Positions 59,506-64,000 of a stretch of DNA of 64,000 nt are shown here, piece after piece. The position numbers and the translations under genes were made by a program. The notes below the pieces were generated by a model that was not told where the DNA came from, ran no database searches, and worked only from the letters and a program-made list of their open reading frames with translations. The DNA is from Gossypium raimondii (lineage: Eukaryota; Streptophyta; Magnoliopsida; Malvales; Malvaceae): contig NC_068569.1 of NCBI RefSeq assembly GCF_025698545.1, forward strand, positions 9,858,001 through 9,922,000. Direction: 5' to 3'. Position 1 is the first letter of the stretch; the number at the start of each line of letters is the position of its first letter.

Positions 59506-60065
59506 GATGACGGCCATAGAATTGCACATGTGGTTTTCTCAAAGCTAATGTGTGCCCTTAACAGCTTTGGGTTTTGGAGATTCTTCTATCTTTATTTGAG
59601 TTGGTTTTAGGGGGGTTTGACCTAGACAAATGTTTCTTCAATTCATTTGAGTTTAGATAACTATTTGTTCAAGTTCTTCTTAGATGTGGTTTTTAAAATA
59701 ATTATAATTTTTTTAAAAAATATTATCATGTTAGTATGAGGTACACGTGGCAACACCATGTGTTAGTGTCTGATTTGTCATTTTTTTAGTAGAGGGAATA
59801 AAATGCAAACTAACTCCTAATATTGGAGCTTCCATGGTACTCATCATTTATTTCCAAATCACTTACATAAAAAAAAGTGAAAAAGCCAAATCATCACTTA
59901 ACTAAACATATGAATGAAATTTTTTAAAGAATGGTCAATTTGCACATGTTTTCTAACGTATAAGGGCTAATTGCCTTCTTTTGAGTAGAGGGAAAAAATT
60001 ACAATCCACCTTCTATTGTCACAGCGCTAGATCTTTAGTCTCACAATCTGTGCGGCCTTAAATGA

Positions 60066-60380
60066 TTTCTTTGCTTCAAATACGTCTAAGTCAGTCTAAC
60101 TCCCGAAATTGAGGATTCTCACAAAATCCCACTAATGCACCAATGCAAGGCGAAAGCAACTCAATAAAAGGCAAAAGCACAAGAGTTTTAAGTGAAAGCT
60201 CCCAAAGAATTCTATTACTCAAGAATGAAATGATTATAATGAGGAGGAGAGGCCTCTATTTATTGTTAATCCTCCCCAAATTCAACGGTACAAATTAAAG
60301 TACATCAATGGTCAAGATTAAAAGCTAACTACAAAATCAAATCTCTAAGATTTATAGAATCAAATCTTCTAAGATTATAA
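60066..60380. repeat. Dispersed repeat, copy B
   Basis: Diverged partner of about 40905-41290, in the same orientation: CTTCAAATACGTCTAAGTCA, AGTCTAACTC, ACTCAAGAAT, CCTCTATTTATTG, TTCAACGGTAC and TACATCAATGGTCAAGATT. Confidence 0.5.
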
Positions 60381-60900
60381 ATCCTCTACGATTGCATATT
60401 TTCGAAGATTATGTCTCATATTTGTCATGCTTTGTAGATGGACATTTAATCTCTCCAAGCAACGTGTTAATCCTGTTGGGCCATGTGACCCCTCGTGAAC
60501 AAGATGGATCAATCAAATGTGTCATGGTTGCGGGTTCCCTTGCGCAATCCATGACACTAGTACAAGAGTCTTTATAATATTTTTATCTAAGTAAATTTTA
60601 TGATAATTTCATTTATCTCTTACAGTTGAAGTTTTGTACCCTATAAATAAGCGATGTAATGATTAGATTGAGAGTTTGAATGCACAATTTAGTTCAATTT
60701 AGAAATATCTCATATGTGTTACTTTTATCTTTGACTCGTAAGTGATATGCTTTCTACTTGCTGAAAATATATTGAAATCTTAAATCATTATTTGTACCAT
60801 GTATTTTATGAGTAGTATTTTTTAAAGTAAAGCCTAATAATTTTTTTTTGAATTATAATTTATTTGTTTATACCAATAAGTGCGCCCTGTCACACTTCAC

Positions 60901-61577
60901 TATCAATTTGGTATTTTCAGTATGAAATGAAATGTAAGCACAGTTATAGGCTTCCTCTTGTATTTGCTACTCTCAATTTTATCACCATTTTAGTCTTGAA
61001 AGAGGGATTTTGCCCCCACTACAGGCTGTAAGAACTTGAAGCAATAATATCATTTAGCACTCACCACATAAATGCCAATCACCGCTGCATCTTTTCACGG
61101 CCTTTTTTTCTCAGACAAAACAAGTCATTACTCATTATTACCAATAATGTTAAAACAAGAAACTTATTTCTCCAAATCCCTGAATAAAGCTCCAATAAAT
61201 CAAAAACACTAGATTCACAACCTGAACCTCCCCCCCCCCCCCCCAAAACAATTTCCTACTTTGTTCAGTATCAATTTGGTATTTTCAGTATGAAATGCAA
61301 TGTAAGCACAGTTATAGACTTCCTCTTCTATTGTATTTGCCACTCTCAATTTTATCACCATTTTAGTCTTAAAAGAGGGATTTTGTCCCCACTACAGGCT
61401 GTAAGCACTTGAAGCAATAATGTCATTCAGCACTCACCACATAAATGCCAATCACCGCTGCAAAACAAGTCATTACTCATTATTACCCAAAATGTTCAAA
61501 CAAGAAACTTATTTCTCCAAATCCCTGAATAAAGATTCACAAACTGAACCTCCCCCCACAATTTGCTACATTGTTCA
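60901..61577. repeat. 368-bp tandem duplication of the ATS3 3' flank
   Basis: Unit 1 (60901-61268) and unit 2 (61269-61577) both start TATCAATTTGGTATTTTCAG and share long near-identical blocks including AGGCTGTAAG(A/C)ACTTGAAGC and GAAACTTATTTCTCCAAATC. Unit 2 is about 60 bases shorter. Unit 1 ends TTGTTCAG; unit 2 ends TTGTTCATGCAG, where TCA is the ATS3 stop codon on the minus strand. A poly-C run lies at about 61231-61245 in unit 1. Confidence 0.88.
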
Positions 61578-62503
61578 TGCAGATGCGGAACCCCTTCTAT
61601 AACAGAAATCAAAGCCATACCAAACCCCATTAGGAATAAAGACATTGTAATTAAATGTGGCAGCTTTGGTATAATATCCGTACACAGTCACGCTCTCTGG
61701 CTTCCAACCATCATATCCACTCCTGTAGAGGTAAAGATAGCAAATCTGGTATGTGCAAGGACCCTTTATTTGAAATGTATCAGTTGAACAGCTTTCAAAT
61801 GTTCTCGAGTATGGATCATCCAGCCTTGGTGCATACACCTATTCAATTCAAACAATACTCTGTTTTAAGAAAATGCCCCCCCCCCTTACCAATTTCATTG
61901 ATTCCACTGAAAAAGCATTTAGCAGTTGAAATGTGATGGTCCAATAAGGGCAATTAAAACATACCTGATTCCCATAAGCATCGCCAAATGCAAGACTGAT
62001 CTGATCTCTTGTGTAGGTAGTTGAAGAACAGCTTGTCCTTATTGATACTGTGTAAGTGCAGCTCCCCACATTCTATCAAAGGAACGATGTAAAACAGTAT
62101 GTTTTAGAAGTTAAATGAAACAACCCATAAAAACTGACACTATATTTGTCTTTTCCCTCATAAACTTCCTGGAAATTTCATGAACAGGGGAATCTGTAAC
62201 ACTGAAGTTTCCCAGCAAGATTTGCTCAAACAAACTCTCACCAAAACAATCTCATAATCGAAGATGTTTTCAAGGCATGTATGGATATTAATCACTTGGG
62301 AAATGCTACATATTAGTGGAATGAGTTGGAAAAGAAGCAGAAGGAAGAGATCAATCTAATCGGAGACATAATCATACCTGGGTTGCATTGACCTTGAAGG
62401 ATTCAAGAGGCTGAGGCTGAAGCAGTGGAAGGATGCGCTTACCATCAGCTATGGTGAAGAAGATGAAAGTCAACGGGAGCAAATAGATCACTGCTCTCAT
62501 CAT
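61575..62503 (-). CDS. ATS3-like embryo-specific protein, PLAT/LH2 domain, secreted, 3 exons
   Basis: Exons (minus): 62503-62378, 62072-61965, 61838-61575. All are phase 0, giving 165 residues. A signal peptide is clear: MMRAVIYLLPLTFIFFTIADG, probably cut near residue 20. The mature protein has the ATS3 family pattern of CTYTVSIRTSCSS, TRDQISLAFGDAYGN, YAPRLDD, FESCSTDTFQIKGPCTYQIC, YLYRSGYDGWKPESV and FIPNGVWYGFDFC. This is a PLAT/LH2-type beta sandwich with many Cys, presumably disulfide bonded in the secretory route. Arabidopsis ATS3 is expressed in embryos; its biochemical role is unclear. Two ATGs stand in tandem at the start, and either could serve. The 3' flank is tandemly duplicated, and a MITE sits in the promoter. 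Confidence 0.94.
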
Positions 62504-62572
62504 CTTCCAAGTCACTATTTTCTGTGAAGAGGAGAAAAACTAGCATCTATCTGGGTAACAAACTCCTACCGG

Positions 62573-62580
62573 ATATATAA
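62573..62580 (-). promoter_or_regulatory. TATA box of the ATS3-like gene
   Basis: The minus strand reads TTATATAT about 70 bases upstream of the start codon. A MITE begins about 30 bases further upstream, at 62612. Confidence 0.6.
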
Positions 62581-62611
62581 TCTAAATCATTGACCAAAAA
62601 TTATATATTTA

Positions 62612-62969
62612 GATTAAAATATGCTATTAGCCCCTGTACTTTGAAAATTTTTTATATTTAGTCCTTACCCTTAAAATTTTAAAATTTAAGTCCTCCTAGT
62701 TTTTTATTTAAAATATCAGTCCAGTCATTAAAATCGTAAGTATTTTCTATCAAAATTTGTCAATTTGGAAATTAATTAGGTTGCCCTCATATAACATAAA
62801 TTAAATATATAAAATAGACAAATTTTGACTGAAACTACCAACTAATTATGATGATTGGACTAAGATTTTTAAATTGAAAAAGTAGGAGGGTTGAATTTTT
62901 AACTTTTAAAGCATGAGGATCAAATCTGAAATTTTGTACAATTACAGTGACTAACAGCATATTTTAACC
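62612..62969. mobile_element. Foldback MITE (Mutator-like features) in the ATS3-like promoter
   Basis: The termini are G(A/G)TTAAAATATGCT(A/G)TTAG in inverted orientation, and the arms stay similar for about 110 bases (for example AAGTCCTCCTAG against CAACCCTCCTAC). The total is 358 bases with no coding capacity. The flanking 9-mers ATATATTTA (62603-62611) and AAATATTGA (62970-62978) agree at 7 of 9 positions, which would fit a decayed 9-bp target-site duplication of Mutator-like elements. Confidence 0.8.
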
Positions 62970-62978
62970 AAATATTGA

Positions 62979-63666
62979 ATGTAAATACAATTCGAGCTTT
63001 CTAGTAAAAAGAAAGGGTAGGTGAGTCTTTTGAGTGAAAGGCAAAAAAGAAATATCACAACATTGTACTGTTCTAAGTTTGATCCAAATTAATGTCCCCT
63101 TTTCATTGTCCTATATTATCTTGGCAGTATCTTCGTACTTATATTTTTATTGTGTTAAAAATTATTTAAAATAACCGAATCTACCAACTAAGTTGAAAAG
63201 GGGTACTAATTAACAAAGGTCCAAAGGAGAGGATGACAAATGTTTTCCCAGCTCATTCATGTGCATATGTTTCTGCTTTTCATCTACCCAAGAAAATACA
63301 GAGTTTCAGAAATCTCTTCATCTTTTATCCTTATAAATCCATGTTTTACTTCTTCTTCTTTTCTCACTATTCAGTCTTGTAAGAAAAGCTCACCATATCT
63401 ATCAAATATTTACTCAGATGTCACTGCATAGAAATAGAACCAATTTGGTCATTAAAAGACACCCTGGTGAACCAATATTACATTGGACATTTCCCTTGTC
63501 TTTGTTCGTTTAATAGCATCCATAGCATTTCAATCTGTGCTGTTGTTTCCCATGTCCTATTTACATTGGATAGTATTACATCATAACAGTTGGTTCATGT
63601 TCTTGAAATGAAATCTATAATCTATCATATGGAATTTTTCTTGCTTGTGTTGAATGAGATTGGGCG
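62979..63666. other. Spacer between the ATS3-like promoter MITE and the SPX gene
   Basis: AT-rich upstream DNA of the ATS3-like gene and the 3'UTR side of the SPX gene. No further gene seen. Confidence 0.6.
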
Positions 63667-63842
63667 TTAGGGATGACTGGGGGGAGAGAGACGGTCAAGT
63701 ATTTCTTCACATCCTCTGATAAGATTGTAAAGCAAATCGGTAGAGAAGAATGGCTGTTGAAGAACTCTTGGCATGTAGAATGAGTAAACTGAAGTATAGG
63801 CACCCGTCCGCTTCTTGTGCTTCTTCACGATCTTCATCAACC
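63667..63842 (-). CDS. SPX-domain protein, last exon only (partial, 5' part off window)
   Basis: On the minus strand an acceptor GTTTAAACAG precedes an exon encoding LMKIVKKHKKRTGAYTS, VYSFYMPRVLQQPFFSTDLL and YNLIRGCEEILDRLSPPSHP with stop TAA at 63669-63667. The lysine-rich KIVKKHKKRTG segment is the SPX basic surface that binds inositol pyrophosphates, and VLQQPFFSTDLL is the following conserved helix. SPX proteins sense phosphate status and, as stand-alone proteins, restrain PHR transcription factors. The family usually has YDKRTGALIRLPFIQ where this has HKKRTGAYTSVYSFYMP, so the copy is divergent there. Whether it is a stand-alone SPX or another class cannot be told. 63843-64000 is intron. 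Confidence 0.8.
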
Positions 63843-64000
63843 CTGTTTAAACCATGTTCATTTTTCTAGGTTACAATTAATTCTGCCTATTACTATTTCA
63901 GCTCTCTTAATCGATGGTGATTGATAATTTTCATTTCGTCTTCAATGACACTTAACTCAGCTACTGATTACCTATGATTTACAATACTAATCAACATGAC

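Larger units (their letters stand above)
57133..60900. other. Intergenic region with decayed repeats
   Basis: No gene is supported. It contains a LINE-like RNase H remnant (about 59405-59505), a dispersed repeat (about 60066-60380) and other AT-rich sequence. The stretch about 58080-58230 is less AT-rich but has no open frame. Confidence 0.55.

Noticed and set aside
1-64000. CRISPR arrays, operons, ribosome-binding sites, prophage or other bacterial-type systems
   Set aside because: Split genes and plant-type promoters show this is a plant nuclear region; no such structures were seen. No convincing tRNA or rRNA gene was found either.

Overview
The window is nuclear DNA of a flowering plant, most likely a eudicot. 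Genes are split by many short introns, TATA boxes precede several genes, 5'UTR and 3'UTR introns are common, spacers are AT-rich, and every recognisable protein has a close Arabidopsis-type relative. The repeat landscape recalls Malvaceae such as cotton, but that is an inference from memory and not proven here.

Layout. Bases 1-3567 are the right part of a decayed PIF/Harbinger DNA transposon (transposase plus Myb/SANT-like gene), which may sit in an intron of a host gene whose last exon is just downstream. Then come: acyl-protein thioesterase (+, 8182-11242); DUF1644 zinc-finger protein (-, 15800-16930) head to head with the ribosome-biogenesis factor WDR43/UTP5 (+, 18589-23160); a small LEA-like protein (+, 24226-24723); a broken PINOID/WAG-type AGC kinase (+, 25511-26740); a triple RanBP2-type zinc-finger protein (+, 31712-32386); a copia-type LTR element relic (33424-35601); an Asp/Glu racemase-family protein (-, 37188-38943); a single-exon F-box protein (+, 44436-45545); GINS subunit PSF1 (-, 46181-49165); a MASS-type MAPK substrate (+, 51071-51463); the signal peptidase catalytic subunit SEC11 (-, 54018-57132); an ATS3-type PLAT protein (-, 61575-62503); and the last exon of an SPX-domain protein (-, 63667-63842).

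The genes are unrelated housekeeping and regulatory genes, not a pathway cluster. They touch ribosome assembly (WDR43), replication (PSF1), secretion (SEC11), lipid-modification turnover (thioesterase), phosphate signalling (SPX) and MAPK signalling (MASS). Several adjacent families (MASS, PSF1, racemase-like, Utp12 protein, DUF1644) are, as I recall, also close together on two duplicated Arabidopsis segments, which suggests an old conserved block.

The most informative structures beyond the genes are: foldback (MITE-like) elements, one in the divergent DUF1644/WDR43 promoter and one about 30 bp upstream of the ATS3 TATA box; a duplicated site II-bearing promoter segment flanking the first; a perfect 52-bp tandem duplication beside a splice donor in the thioesterase gene; a 368-bp tandem duplication of the ATS3 3' flank; a probable GC-AG intron in the LEA-like gene; and paired E2F-like sites upstream of PSF1. 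I saw no sign of a novel multi-gene system.
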